Shown in pieces: positions 1 to 8,323 of a stretch of DNA of 64,000 bases. The notes beneath the pieces were generated by a model. It was not told where the DNA came from and made no database searches. It saw only the letters and a program-made list of their open reading frames with translations. The position numbers and the translations under genes are program-made. The DNA lies in the NCBI RefSeq assembly GCF_000282315.2, contig NZ_AKJN02000005.1, positions 62,001 through 126,000 on the forward strand, given 5' to 3'. Each line of letters starts with the position of its first letter. Positions within the stretch are counted from its first letter, which is position 1. This DNA is from Pseudomonas sp. GM41(2012). GTDB taxonomy: Bacteria > Pseudomonadota > Gammaproteobacteria > Pseudomonadales > Pseudomonadaceae.

Positions 1-43
1 GCAATTTGGTAGTTGTTAGTTAATGTTGTTGATTGTTAGTTGA

Positions 44-202
44 TGTTTGTGGGGTGGTACGCATACCGCGGCGGTACGCAAGGTCGGGATGACCGAGGAG
101 ATCTTCGGTGAGTTGCAGGCCGTGGTTTGGATGTCCAACGAAGCCAATCGCCTGACCAACGGTTACCGCATGCCGCTGGACGACGCGTTCAAACTGGAGT
201 GA
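44..202 (+). pseudogene. 3' remnant of an unidentified gene (possibly CMD/AhpD-like)
   Basis: An open frame without a start codon ends at TGA 200-202. All three plus frames carry stops within 1-43, so the coding-like sequence begins abruptly around 44-65. The end reads FGELQAVVWMSNEANRLTNG followed by a short acidic tail. This loosely recalls the C-terminal helix of carboxymuconolactone decarboxylase/AhpD-like proteins, but the match is only by eye. It converges on the succinyltransferase beta gene with almost no gap. It could also be a real gene whose 5' part is missing because of the window edge or an assembly problem. Confidence 0.35.
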
Positions 203-203
203 A

Positions 204-1238
204 TCACGCCGCAACAGCCTGCTGCTGTTGATTGAGCAGCGGCACGGCGCGCACCGAGTTGCCGGGTTGCAGTTGCAGGCGTTTGGCGGTGAGGCGGTCG
301 ACGATCAGGCTGTTGCCCACCTGTCTGGCCTGGGCGGCGGTGATGCGGCAGTTTTCCAGGCGACGGTTGTGGATCAGCCACACCGGGGCCTCCTCGTCGG
401 GCGTGCCGATGGCCAGCACCAGCGGTTGGCTGTCACGCACGGTGCGGATATTCGAGACCGGGGCTTCAATCACCGGGCCGGCGTCGAAGATGTCGATGTA
501 ACCCTTATGGGCAAAGCCTTCGGCGGTGAGGATTTTCAGGGCCGGTTCGGTGTTCGGGTGCGCCTTGCCGATCACGGCCTGGGCCTGTTCGGTGAGCAGG
601 CAGGTGTAGAGCGGTTGGCGTGGCATCAGTTCAGCGATGAACGACTTGCTGCCCAGCCCCGACAAGTGATCGGCGTGGCTGAAATCCATCTTGAAGAAGT
701 GCCGGCCCAGGCTGTCCCAGAATGGTGAACAGCCATGTTCGTCGGCGCTGCCACGCAGTTCGGCGATGAGTTTGTCGCCGAACAGGTGCGGAAACTCGGC
801 CACGAACAACAAGCGCCCCAACGACAGCAACCGACCGTTACTGCCCTGGCGTTGATCGGGTCGCAGAAACAGCGAGCAAATCTCCGATTGGCCGGTCATT
901 TCATTGTTCAGGAACAACGTCGGAATCTGTCGCCGGATACCCAGGTCCGGTGACGAACTGACCGTGAGCCCGACCCGGTAGTTGTACCAGGGCTCGCGCA
1001 GGCCCACGGCGCCCACCAGGGCACTGACGCCCACCAGTTGCTGATCGTCGTCTTCGAGCACGAAGAGGTAATCGGCATCGGCGCGTTCGACCTGTTCGGC
1101 GAAGGTTCGTTGGGCCCAGCGTACCCGGTGGGTCAGGCGTTCCTCGTTGGCCGGCAGGGTGGTGAAGCCAGGACCAGCCTGGTGCACCAGGCTCAGCAAG
1201 GCGGGCAGGTCGGTGACGCGAACCGGGCGGACAATCAT
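204..1238 (-). CDS. Arginine/ornithine N-succinyltransferase, beta-type subunit (AruG/AstA paralogue)
   Basis: 344 aa, the usual length for AstA-family proteins. The family transfers succinyl from succinyl-CoA to the alpha-amino group of arginine or ornithine, the first step of the cytoplasmic AST route. Visible family blocks are the N-terminal MIVRPVRVTDLPALL, LREPWYNYRVGLTV, SPFWDSLGRHFFKM, FIAELMPRQPLYTCLL and GYIDIFDAGP. The start has AAGGAG seven bases upstream. It is the last gene of a minus-strand cluster and follows the alpha-type subunit by about 60 bases. The usual aruD/B/E genes are absent here and the neighbours are gamma-glutamyl-type enzymes, so this is probably a paralogous pair with a different physiological role. 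The substrate is unproven. Confidence 0.85.
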   Translation of the reverse strand: MIVRPVRVTDLPALLSLVHQAGPGFTTLPANEERLTHRVRWAQRTFAEQVERADADYLFVLEDDDQQLVGVSALVGAVGLREPWYNYRVGLTVSSSPDLGIRRQIPTLFLNNEMTGQSEICSLFLRPDQRQGSNGRLLSLGRLLFVAEFPHLFGDKLIAELRGSADEHGCSPFWDSLGRHFFKMDFSHADHLSGLGSKSFIAELMPRQPLYTCLLTEQAQAVIGKAHPNTEPALKILTAEGFAHKGYIDIFDAGPVIEAPVSNIRTVRDSQPLVLAIGTPDEEAPVWLIHNRRLENCRITAAQARQVGNSLIVDRLTAKRLQLQPGNSVRAVPLLNQQQQAVAA

Positions 1239-1299
1239 GATGCAACTCCTTCTGCACGCCCGCTCGGGCGCTGTCGTTGGGCGCGGGGCCGGGTGATGC

Positions 1300-2316
1300 T
1301 CACAGGGCGATCAGCCGGATAGGGCTGCCTTCGGTCACGATCAGGGCGGCGCACATCTCGGCGCTCAACCCCACAGGTTGCCCGGCCTGGTAATCCAGAT
1401 CGGCGACGATGGCGCGATAGTCCTTCAGCGAATCGTTGCTCACCAGATAGCTGCCACGGGCATCGATGGATGCACCCGGTTTCGCCGTGCCGGTTTGGCT
1501 CTGGGCGATGGAGCGGATGCCGGGAGTGCGTGCATACAACGTCGGACCGCCGTCGAACAGGTCGATGTAGCTGTTGGTTTCGAAGCCTTCGCGCTCGAGG
1601 ATATCGAAAGCCTCCTGGCCATCGGGGTGGATGCGGCCGATGCAGTCCTGCGCCGCCTGGGGCAGCATCGGCACATAGATCGGGTATTGCGGCATCAGTT
1701 CGGCGAGGAAGGTTCGGCTTTCCAGGCCGCAAAGTCGTTCGGCCTCGGCGTAGGGCAAGTCGAAGAAATGCTTGCCCACTGCATCCCAGAACGGCGAGTG
1801 CCCTTCGTCGCTGCTGAAGCCGACGATTTCGGTGATGACGGCTTCGGAAAAGCGCTGCGAGTGGGCGGCGATGAACAATAGCCGCGCCCGGGACAGCAGT
1901 TCAGAGAACCGTGTGCGCACCAGCGTTGCGTCAATATGAAAACCCCGCAGCAAGGTATGGCCGCTGAGGTCGTGGCACAACGACAGCGCGGGCACGCCGT
2001 GCTCGATGTTCAGCTCCCGTGAGGCGCTGGTGAAGTGTCGATTGCGCAGGCTGTAAAACGGCTCGCTGAAACCGGCGGTGGCAAGGATCTCCGAACAGCC
2101 CACCAAACGCTCTTGGGTCAGATCTTCCAGCACGAAGAAGTAGTTCTCCGGGCCATGACCCTCAACGTCTTTTTCAAATGAGGCGCAGGAGTCGAGAATC
2201 TTCTCGCGCAGGCATTCGGTGTCGTCCGGCAAGGACGTGACGCCTACCAGACTGTCGCGCGCCAGTTGCTGCAACTGGGGCAGGTCGGTTAACTCGACTG
2301 GGCGTAAGACCAGCAT
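1300..2316 (-). CDS. Arginine/ornithine N-succinyltransferase, alpha-type subunit (AruF/AstA paralogue)
   Basis: 338 aa. In pseudomonads AruF and AruG form a heteromeric succinyltransferase, and this gene and the next encode one of each type. Conserved blocks are MLVLRPVELTDLPQLQQLA, GVTSLPDDTECL, GFSEPFYSLRN, SPFWDAVGKHFFDLPYAEAE, FLAELMPQYPIYVPML and YIDLFDGGPTL. The middle (around GVPALSLCHDLSGHTLLRGF) and the C-terminus look diverged from the housekeeping AruF as I remember it, which supports paralogue status. The start is preceded by AGGAG. It lies about 120 bases after the APC permease in the same direction. Confidence 0.85.
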   Translation of the reverse strand: MLVLRPVELTDLPQLQQLARDSLVGVTSLPDDTECLREKILDSCASFEKDVEGHGPENYFFVLEDLTQERLVGCSEILATAGFSEPFYSLRNRHFTSASRELNIEHGVPALSLCHDLSGHTLLRGFHIDATLVRTRFSELLSRARLLFIAAHSQRFSEAVITEIVGFSSDEGHSPFWDAVGKHFFDLPYAEAERLCGLESRTFLAELMPQYPIYVPMLPQAAQDCIGRIHPDGQEAFDILEREGFETNSYIDLFDGGPTLYARTPGIRSIAQSQTGTAKPGASIDARGSYLVSNDSLKDYRAIVADLDYQAGQPVGLSAEMCAALIVTEGSPIRLIAL

Positions 2317-2435
2317 GGATGCACTCCTGTATCAAAGGGTTCGGCGGTTGGCAGCGAACCTGACTATCACTGTCGGTTTCCACGCGTTCAATCGGCGGTC
2401 GCCTGAATTTTTGTCAGACGCCGCTCTATTTCTTG

Positions 2436-3785
2436 TCAGCCATTGCTTGGGTCGGGCAGTACCGCACGGGTGCCCAGTTTGTTGAGTACAAACAGGTAGA
2501 CCAGGCCCAAAGCAATCCAGATCAGGCCGAGTTTCTGTGCGTCGACGCCCATGTTGTACATGATCGCCGCGACGATGATGAAGCCGATCACCGGGCAGAT
2601 CAGGTGACGGATCACCTGTCCGGATTTCTGCCGACGCCAGTAGTAGTTGATGACCGTCAGGTGCAGCAACATGAAACCGCTCAGTGCGCCGAAGTTCACC
2701 AGTGAGGTGAGGGTGTCCACCGAGTTGATGAACAGGTAGCAGATCACCAGCGACAGCACGGCCACCAGGTAGATGCTCACGTACGGCGTGTTGTGTTTGG
2801 GATGAACCTTGGCCAGAACCTTTGGCAGCTTGCCGTCCCGGGCCATGCCGAACAGTAGACGAGACACTGCTGCTTGAGAGGTGATTGCCACCGCAACACC
2901 CCAGGCCAGCGCCGTCGCCACGGCGGTCAGGGTGGCCAGCCAGCTGCCGGCCGCGAGTTCAGCGATTTCATAAAAAGCCGTGTCAGCGGATTTGAAACCC
3001 ATGCCGGCCGCCAGGTCTGTCGCAATCCAGGTCTGCACAACGAAGATTACGCCCATGACCACCAGCGTAATCAACGCGGCCTTGCCGACGCTGCGGCCCG
3101 GGTCACCCTTGATCTCTTCGGCGAGGGTGGAAATCGCATCGAAACCGAGGAACGACAGCACCGCAATCGACACCGCTTGCATCAGCAGGGCGAAGTTGAA
3201 TGTCTCGGGGTTGTACAACGGCGCCAGTGTCAGCTGACCGTTACCGCCGCCACTGTGCAGCGCGTTCCAGGCGTAAAACAGGAAGATCCCCAGCACCACC
3301 AGTTGCGCCAGCAGGAAGATGATGTTCATTCGCGCGGTGAAGGTGATGCCCCGCAAGTTGACGAAGGTTGCGCTGACCAGGAAGGCCAGGATGAAACCGA
3401 CCTTCGGAATGTCCGGGTACAAATGATTCAGGGCCATGGCCGCGTACACATACAGCAGCGGCGGAATCAGCAGGTAATCGAGGAGCATCAGCCAGCCGGC
3501 GATAAACCCTACGTGCTGGTTCAGGCCCCGTTGCGCGTAGGAATAAACCGAACCGGCAATCGGAAAGGCCCGCGCCATGCTGCCGTAACTCAGGGCCGTG
3601 AAGAGCATCGCCACCATGCCGATGATGTAGGCCAGCGGTACCAGCCCTGGCGCTTCGGCGTTGACGTAGCCGTAAACACCAAACGGCGCGATGGGGATCA
3701 TGAAGATCATCCCGTACACCACCAGGTCGGTCAGCGACAGGCTGCGTTTCAACTCTTGCTTGTAGCCAAATTCTTCTATTTCCAT
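2436..3785 (-). CDS. APC-superfamily amino acid/polyamine permease (PuuP-like)
   Basis: 449 aa with about 12 hydrophobic segments. The N-terminus RSLSLTDLVVYGMIFMIPIA and the following GYVNAEAPGLVPLAYIIGMV are typical of the APC family, as are GFDAISTLAEEIKGDPGRSV after TM6 and the loop SRLLFGMARDGKLPKVLAKV. It should be an inner-membrane proton-coupled importer of an amino acid, amine or polyamine. The start follows AAGGAG. It sits between the N-formylglutamate-amidohydrolase-like gene and the succinyltransferase pair, so it probably imports the substrate of this cluster. Confidence 0.85.
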   Translation of the reverse strand: MEIEEFGYKQELKRSLSLTDLVVYGMIFMIPIAPFGVYGYVNAEAPGLVPLAYIIGMVAMLFTALSYGSMARAFPIAGSVYSYAQRGLNQHVGFIAGWLMLLDYLLIPPLLYVYAAMALNHLYPDIPKVGFILAFLVSATFVNLRGITFTARMNIIFLLAQLVVLGIFLFYAWNALHSGGGNGQLTLAPLYNPETFNFALLMQAVSIAVLSFLGFDAISTLAEEIKGDPGRSVGKAALITLVVMGVIFVVQTWIATDLAAGMGFKSADTAFYEIAELAAGSWLATLTAVATALAWGVAVAITSQAAVSRLLFGMARDGKLPKVLAKVHPKHNTPYVSIYLVAVLSLVICYLFINSVDTLTSLVNFGALSGFMLLHLTVINYYWRRQKSGQVIRHLICPVIGFIIVAAIMYNMGVDAQKLGLIWIALGLVYLFVLNKLGTRAVLPDPSNG

Positions 3786-3842
3786 GAAGCCGTTCTCCTT
3801 GATATGAACGCAGCTACAAGCCGCGAGTTTGAAGCGATTGCT

Positions 3843-4595
3843 TTACAACAGCGGCGCCAGGTATTCGGTAAAGCGATTGACGTCTTCAGGCGTACGCAGC
3901 AGGTCGTTGCGCACCTCGATCAACACCGATTCCAGGCCCCGTGCATCACCGTGGACCGGCACGGTCATGTCGCCCAGCGGGTTGATTTTGTACGGTTCAT
4001 TACCGGCAACCTTCAATGGATGCTGGCTCAAACCATCGATCAAACGCTGGGCATACTCCCCGCCCTCGCCAAACAACACGCCGACTTCCAGCACACGAGG
4101 CTGGCCGTGATAGACCGGCGTGAAACTGTGAATGCCCACCACCCGCACCGGCCGGCCTTGAGCGACACGTTCGTCGATCAAGTCTGTCAGACGCGAGTGA
4201 AACGGCTCGAACAGCGATTGCCGACGGTACTCGCGGGTGGCTTCGTCCAGGTCCCGGTTGCCCGGCACCTGATAAATCTCGCTCTGCGCCGGAATGCTGT
4301 CCGGGGCCTGGCGCGGTCGGTTGAGGTCGACCAGCAGCCGCGAATAATTGGCCGCCAACAGGGTTGCACCCAATGCTCGGGACAAGCCCTCGGCCAGCGC
4401 CAGGGCGCCGATGTCCCAGGCGATGTGCTCACGGGCCGCCTCGTGACTCAGGCCCAGGTCATTCAACCCGGCCGGAATAAAACGGCTGGCGTGTTCGCAG
4501 ACCAGAATCAACGGGTGATCGGAGTCTTCCCGGCTCAGGGTGTACGCGGGCTCGGTGTAAAGACCGAGCTCAGCAGATTCAGTACAGGCGCGCAT
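3843..4595 (-). CDS. N-formylglutamate amidohydrolase family protein
   Basis: 250 aa from the ATG at 4595; a GTG at 4604 is the alternative. The gene overlaps the 3' end of the ligase gene, so it is translationally coupled to it. Family motifs are ILVCEHASRFIPAGLNDLG, HIAWDIGALALAEGLS, NYSRLLVDLNRPR and VVGIHSFTPVYHG; the conserved His and Asp/Glu residues fit a zinc-dependent amidohydrolase. The family hydrolyses N-formylglutamate to glutamate and formate in histidine catabolism, but no hut genes are here. In this setting it may hydrolyse another N-acyl or gamma-glutamyl amide (inference). Confidence 0.8.
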   Translation of the reverse strand: MRACTESAELGLYTEPAYTLSREDSDHPLILVCEHASRFIPAGLNDLGLSHEAAREHIAWDIGALALAEGLSRALGATLLAANYSRLLVDLNRPRQAPDSIPAQSEIYQVPGNRDLDEATREYRRQSLFEPFHSRLTDLIDERVAQGRPVRVVGIHSFTPVYHGQPRVLEVGVLFGEGGEYAQRLIDGLSQHPLKVAGNEPYKINPLGDMTVPVHGDARGLESVLIEVRNDLLRTPEDVNRFTEYLAPLL

Positions 4596-5910
4596 AGTGT
4601 TCACAGCGTTCGGCGGACGACAGCTGTTCCGTCAGCGTCAGTTCCTCGGTTTTCAGGGCGAAGTAGGTGTCCAGCAACGCGCTCGGCAGGGCCTCGATCA
4701 GTGCCTCGCTGTTGCGCAGGCAATCCAGGGCCTGGGCAAGGGACGCGGGCAGGGCGACGATGCCGCGCGCCTGGCGTTGTTCTTCGTTCAGGGCGTCGGG
4801 GACTTCATCGGTGATTGCGTTTAAAGCCAGGCGTTGTTCGATGCCCAGCCGGCCGGCAATCAGCAGCGCGGCCATGGCCAGGTGCGGCGAGGACGTGGCG
4901 TCCATGGCGCGAAATTCCAGGTTGTATTGCGACGCCACCGTTTTGCCGCCCAGGCTTGTCGTCGGGCAGATTCGCAGCGCGGCTTCGCGGTTGTGTTGCC
5001 CGAGGCACGCGTAGGACGCGCTCCAGTGATGGGGCTGCAAACGCTCGTAGGACACCGGCGTCGGCGCGGTAAACGCACAGAGCGCGGGCAGGTGATGCAG
5101 GATGCCGGCGGCCCAGTGCTGGCCGAGGGTCGATAAGCCATTGGTGGTGCCGGCGTCGTACATCACCGGTTGGCCAGCCAGGTCCAGCAGGCTGACGTGC
5201 AGGTGCACGCCGTTGCACACCGCATGCTCCGAGGTCTTGGGCGCGAAGCTCAACTCCAGGCCCATTTGCCGGGCGATCTCGCGGGTGATTTCACGCACGT
5301 TCACCGCGCGATCGGCAGCGGCCACCCCAAGGGTCGGGCGGCAGGTGATTTCGTATTGATGCTTGCCGTACTCGGGCAGGAACATTTCCGGCTCGACGCC
5401 AGCGGCACGCAGGGCGCTGAGCAGCCAACCGCCAAACTCGGCACCCTGACGCTGGGCTTGCAGAGAAAACGCCAGGTGTTCAACGTCGCCGGTGTTCAAG
5501 TTGAATTCATGCTCGAACGCCGCATTGACCTGCAAGCCCAACTCGGCGCGATAGCGCTCTACCTCATTGCGCAACACCGTACGCGGGCAGGCACCCCACG
5601 GGCGGCCATCGGTTTCGCAAATGTCACTGTGCATAAAATCCAGCGCCGGAGCGTCGGCATCCGGGCCGTTACTGACCGTCACTCGGCTGAGCAGGTCCGG
5701 CATTAGCCGCAAATCGCCATAAGCGCCCCAGGGGTTGGTGTAGGCGATGATGTCTTGCGGGGTCAGCGCACTGTTGGCCGGCACCCAGCCACACCCCGTC
5801 CTTTGATAGTGCTCGAGTTCGTCCGTGGGAAAGGAGCGTCCGCGTGTCACGCCGATCAGGTCGGTGGTGACGAGGGTGGTCATGGGCAGTGGCAACAGGC
5901 GCTCGCTCAT
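4579..5910 (-). CDS. Glutamine synthetase family ligase (gamma-glutamylpolyamine-synthetase type)
   Basis: 443 aa, a class III glutamine-synthetase-like protein. The catalytic blocks are visible: FEHEFNLNTG (metal-binding glutamate), NGVHLHVSL (nucleotide/metal-binding His) and YNLEFRAMDATSSPHLAMAA (C-terminal Arg/Asp/Pro block). Such enzymes ligate glutamate to an amine with ATP, as PuuA does with putrescine. The N-terminus is short, as in PuuA/GlnT-like proteins. The start has AGGAG eight bases upstream and overlaps the stop of the hydrolase gene by four bases. The amine substrate cannot be read from sequence. Confidence 0.85.
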   Translation of the reverse strand: MSERLLPLPMTTLVTTDLIGVTRGRSFPTDELEHYQRTGCGWVPANSALTPQDIIAYTNPWGAYGDLRLMPDLLSRVTVSNGPDADAPALDFMHSDICETDGRPWGACPRTVLRNEVERYRAELGLQVNAAFEHEFNLNTGDVEHLAFSLQAQRQGAEFGGWLLSALRAAGVEPEMFLPEYGKHQYEITCRPTLGVAAADRAVNVREITREIARQMGLELSFAPKTSEHAVCNGVHLHVSLLDLAGQPVMYDAGTTNGLSTLGQHWAAGILHHLPALCAFTAPTPVSYERLQPHHWSASYACLGQHNREAALRICPTTSLGGKTVASQYNLEFRAMDATSSPHLAMAALLIAGRLGIEQRLALNAITDEVPDALNEEQRQARGIVALPASLAQALDCLRNSEALIEALPSALLDTYFALKTEELTLTEQLSSAERCEHYARLY

Positions 5911-6551
5911 GGCTGCATCTCCTGCAACCGGCCGAGCACAGTCTGGGTGTCGGTGATCCAGCAGTAACCCTTGATTGCATTCAGGCAGGCCTGATGCCGC
6001 GCGGGCGTGTAAGTCGCGCAGGCATCTTCCACCAGCGTCACCAGATAACCGCGGTCGGCGGCATCACGCACGGCCATGTCCACGCACTGATCGGTGACGA
6101 TGCCGGCGATGATCAGGTGTCGCGTCCCGAGGTTGCGCAGCACGTAGTCGATGTTGGTGGAGTTGAAGACCCCGGACGAGGTCTTGGGCAGCACGATTTC
6201 GTTTTCTGCCGGGGTCAGGTCGTCGATGATCCGCGCTGGCGGGCTGCCCTTGGGCAAGTGCATGTCCGAGAACTTGTGGTCCAGCGAGCGGTCGCGGCCA
6301 TCGGCGGTGAGGCTTTCGATGATCGTGTGCAGCACGTTTTGCCGGGCGCTGCGAAAGGCGCTGAGCAACCGGCGTTGATTGGGCACCACCTGCATGTGGG
6401 TGCGGGTCAGGAAGTACTCGGCGTCCGGCCCGTTGAGGTGCGGGTCGAACTGCGGCTCAAGCCAGGCGCGTTGCATGTCCACCAGCAACAGCGCGGTATG
6501 ATCGGTGACGAATGGCAAATCCCGAGGTGAGTGGTGGGGGAGCGTGAACAT
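5907..6551 (-). CDS. Isochorismatase-family cysteine hydrolase
   Basis: 214 aa. The catalytic triad of the family is readable: Asp in HTALLLVDMQRAWLEP (about residue 26), Lys in IVLPKTSSGVFNSTNI, and Cys in LIIAGIVTDQCVDMAVRDA, with the usual cis-peptide GIVT. Members hydrolyse isochorismate, nicotinamide, N-carbamoyl amines or ureides. No isochorismate or NAD pathway gene is nearby, so an amidase role in this cluster is more likely (inference). It lies two bases downstream of the RpiR gene and overlaps the ligase start. Confidence 0.8.
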   Translation of the reverse strand: MFTLPHHSPRDLPFVTDHTALLLVDMQRAWLEPQFDPHLNGPDAEYFLTRTHMQVVPNQRRLLSAFRSARQNVLHTIIESLTADGRDRSLDHKFSDMHLPKGSPPARIIDDLTPAENEIVLPKTSSGVFNSTNIDYVLRNLGTRHLIIAGIVTDQCVDMAVRDAADRGYLVTLVEDACATYTPARHQACLNAIKGYCWITDTQTVLGRLQEMQP

Positions 6552-6553
6552 CC

Positions 6554-7408
6554 TTATTTATCCTCCAGCAGGTGGGTGTCGAAGTCGGTCCGCAGGGCGT
6601 CGATGCCTTCCAGGCGATCGGCCAGCTCCGGACTGCGCAGGGTCAGGCAGGCGATCAGTGCCTCGACCTGGGCCAGCGCTGGAACCATGGAGTCGAAGGC
6701 CGACACTGATTCCACCGGCGCACTGATAATCAGGTCGGCCATTTCCCGCAACGGTGAAGCATAGATGTCGGTGAACAACACCACGCGTGCATAGCGACTT
6801 TTCGCCGCATTGGCCACGCGCAGGGCCTGTGACTGGTAGCGGCGATAGTCGAACACCAGCACCACGTCCTGACGCTGCACGTCGAACAATCGGTCGGGCA
6901 GTTGCGCGTTGTCTTCCAGGGCGAAACAGCCCGGACGCAGCAAGCGCAGGTGATTGAGTAAATAACTGGCGAGGAAACTGCTGAAACGCCCGCCGAAGCA
7001 ATGCACCTGATGGCGGGTGTCGAGCAGCCATTCCACCAGAATCCGCACATCTTCGGGCTGGGTCAGCGCATGGGTGTCCACCAGCGCTCGATGGCTGTGC
7101 GCCAGATATTGGCTCCAGGCGTCGCCTTTCTGAAGATAAGAACGAGGTTGCAACAGGGTGCTGGGGGAGCGGAGGCGGTGGTCCATGTCGCTGAGCAAGG
7201 CATCCTGGAAATCGGCATAACCGCTGAAACCCAGTTTTTTGACCAGTCGCACGATGGTGGGATCGCTGACACCGGCATGTTCGGCCAAACGTGACATCGG
7301 GCCCAGTCCGTTACGCGGATACTGGTCCAGCAAGGCACGGATGACTTTGCGTTCCGACGGCGTAAGGTCCAGGCCGGGATCGGTGATCAGGTCTCTGAGA
7401 GAAGGCAT
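6554..7408 (-). CDS. MurR/RpiR-family transcriptional regulator
   Basis: 284 aa. The N-terminal helix-turn-helix (about residues 35-72, including VSDPTIVRLVKKLGFSGYAD) is followed by a SIS sugar-isomerase-like domain (about 125-260, with HCFGGRFSSFLASYLL and VVLFTDIYASPLREMADLII). It is the first gene of the minus-strand cluster and is separated from the hydrolase by two bases, so it probably controls its own operon. AAGGAG precedes the ATG. The upstream inverted repeat at 7446-7471 is a candidate operator. Confidence 0.88.
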   Translation of the reverse strand: MPSLRDLITDPGLDLTPSERKVIRALLDQYPRNGLGPMSRLAEHAGVSDPTIVRLVKKLGFSGYADFQDALLSDMDHRLRSPSTLLQPRSYLQKGDAWSQYLAHSHRALVDTHALTQPEDVRILVEWLLDTRHQVHCFGGRFSSFLASYLLNHLRLLRPGCFALEDNAQLPDRLFDVQRQDVVLVFDYRRYQSQALRVANAAKSRYARVVLFTDIYASPLREMADLIISAPVESVSAFDSMVPALAQVEALIACLTLRSPELADRLEGIDALRTDFDTHLLEDK

Positions 7409-7750
7409 CCGGGCTCCTTGCTGGATGGATATGTCGGTTTCATTTCATAAATTGCTAAAACAGTATTTATGTAGCGGACTCAACATGTCTAGTGAATTTT
7501 TCGATGGTTTTTTAAAGCGCCAAAATAGGGCGAAAAGCCCGTGGGCCTTGGGCTACATGGAAGTCGACTGAGCTTGTAGGCCATCGCCCATAGTGGTGTC
7601 AGATATCGCTGTTTTTTTCAGGTGCGTGTGAGTCAGGACCTGTGTTTGCTGGATCAAACGAAACGCCCTGGATCGCGCTTCTTGCGGCACAATTGGGTCA
7701 TTGTTCGCGGCGTGTTGCCGTTTTCCATTTCATCGACAGAGTGATCCTTT
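7409..7750. other. Intergenic region between the RpiR cluster and the histidine phosphatase/cobF pair
   Basis: No gene is supportable in these 342 bases. The left part holds the RpiR promoter region with the CATAAAT-N12-ATTTATG inverted repeat. The right part leads into the phosphatase gene. I looked for a cobalamin riboswitch ahead of the cobF pair and saw none. Confidence 0.5.
7446..7471. promoter_or_regulatory. Inverted repeat CATAAAT-N12-ATTTATG, candidate RpiR operator
   Basis: Perfect seven-base arms at 7446-7452 and 7465-7471 lie 38-63 bases upstream of the RpiR start, in the only AT-rich patch of this interval. Position and symmetry fit autoregulation by the dimeric RpiR protein. This is inference from sequence only. 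Confidence 0.4.
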
Positions 7751-8323
7751 GTGCAGGCGACCCGTTTGACTTTGATGTGCCACGCTCGAACCGTCGCACA
7801 AAAATTGGCGTGTTTTCCTACGAATGAGCCAATAGAAATGGATTGGCAATCGGCAAAGGGATCGCGTCGTGCTCAGTTCAAGGGGACGCCGCGACTGGTG
7901 TGTGGACCTGAACTGCGAACCCGGCAAACCGCCGAGTTGTTCGGCAGTGACGTGGAGATTGTCGAGGCATTGAGGGATTGCGATTTCGGGCACTGGAAAG
8001 GCGCGCGGATCGACGATCTGCAAAAAACCTCAGCCCAAGCGCTACAGATCTGGCTCGATGATCCGAATTCGGCGCCCCATGGTGGCGAGTCGGTGGTGCA
8101 ACTCAGTGAGCGGGTGACCGCTTGGCTGAAAACGCTGGAGGCCACACCGGGACACATCGTTGCCATCACCCATCCGTTTGTGATTCGCGCCGCGCTGACG
8201 CAAGTGCTGCAAGGCGCAGCGTTCAACCTGATCGATGTTGAACCGCTGTCGGCCATCGAGTTGCGCTTCAACGGCCGCTGGCGCTTACGCTTGCTGGGCA
8301 CTGACCCTGAGGGAACACGTTGA
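7751..8323 (+). CDS. Histidine phosphatase superfamily protein, coupled to cobF
   Basis: 190 aa from GTG 7751; an in-frame ATG at 7775 is too close to the active site to be preferred. The fold is of the phosphoglycerate-mutase/CobC type: the first motif is LTLMCHART, CGPELRTRQTAELF follows, and ITHPFVIRAAL carries the second catalytic His. The canonical Arg-His-Gly of the first motif is Cys-His-Ala here, so the family's usual arginine is missing. The stop overlaps the cobF start (TGATG), which suggests a role next to the cobalamin pathway, for example on a phosphorylated intermediate. This is not demonstrated. Confidence 0.75.
   Translation: MQATRLTLMCHARTVAQKLACFPTNEPIEMDWQSAKGSRRAQFKGTPRLVCGPELRTRQTAELFGSDVEIVEALRDCDFGHWKGARIDDLQKTSAQALQIWLDDPNSAPHGGESVVQLSERVTAWLKTLEATPGHIVAITHPFVIRAALTQVLQGAAFNLIDVEPLSAIELRFNGRWRLRLLGTDPEGTR

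Noticed and set aside
2874..4814. A 646-codon open frame on the plus strand opposite the permease, FGase-like and GS-like genes
   Set aside because: Shadow of three well-supported minus-strand genes; no ribosome binding site and no recognisable motif.
7580..7750. A cobalamin riboswitch before the phosphatase/cobF pair
   Set aside because: No B12-box-like conserved core or suitable pseudoknot arms were visible.
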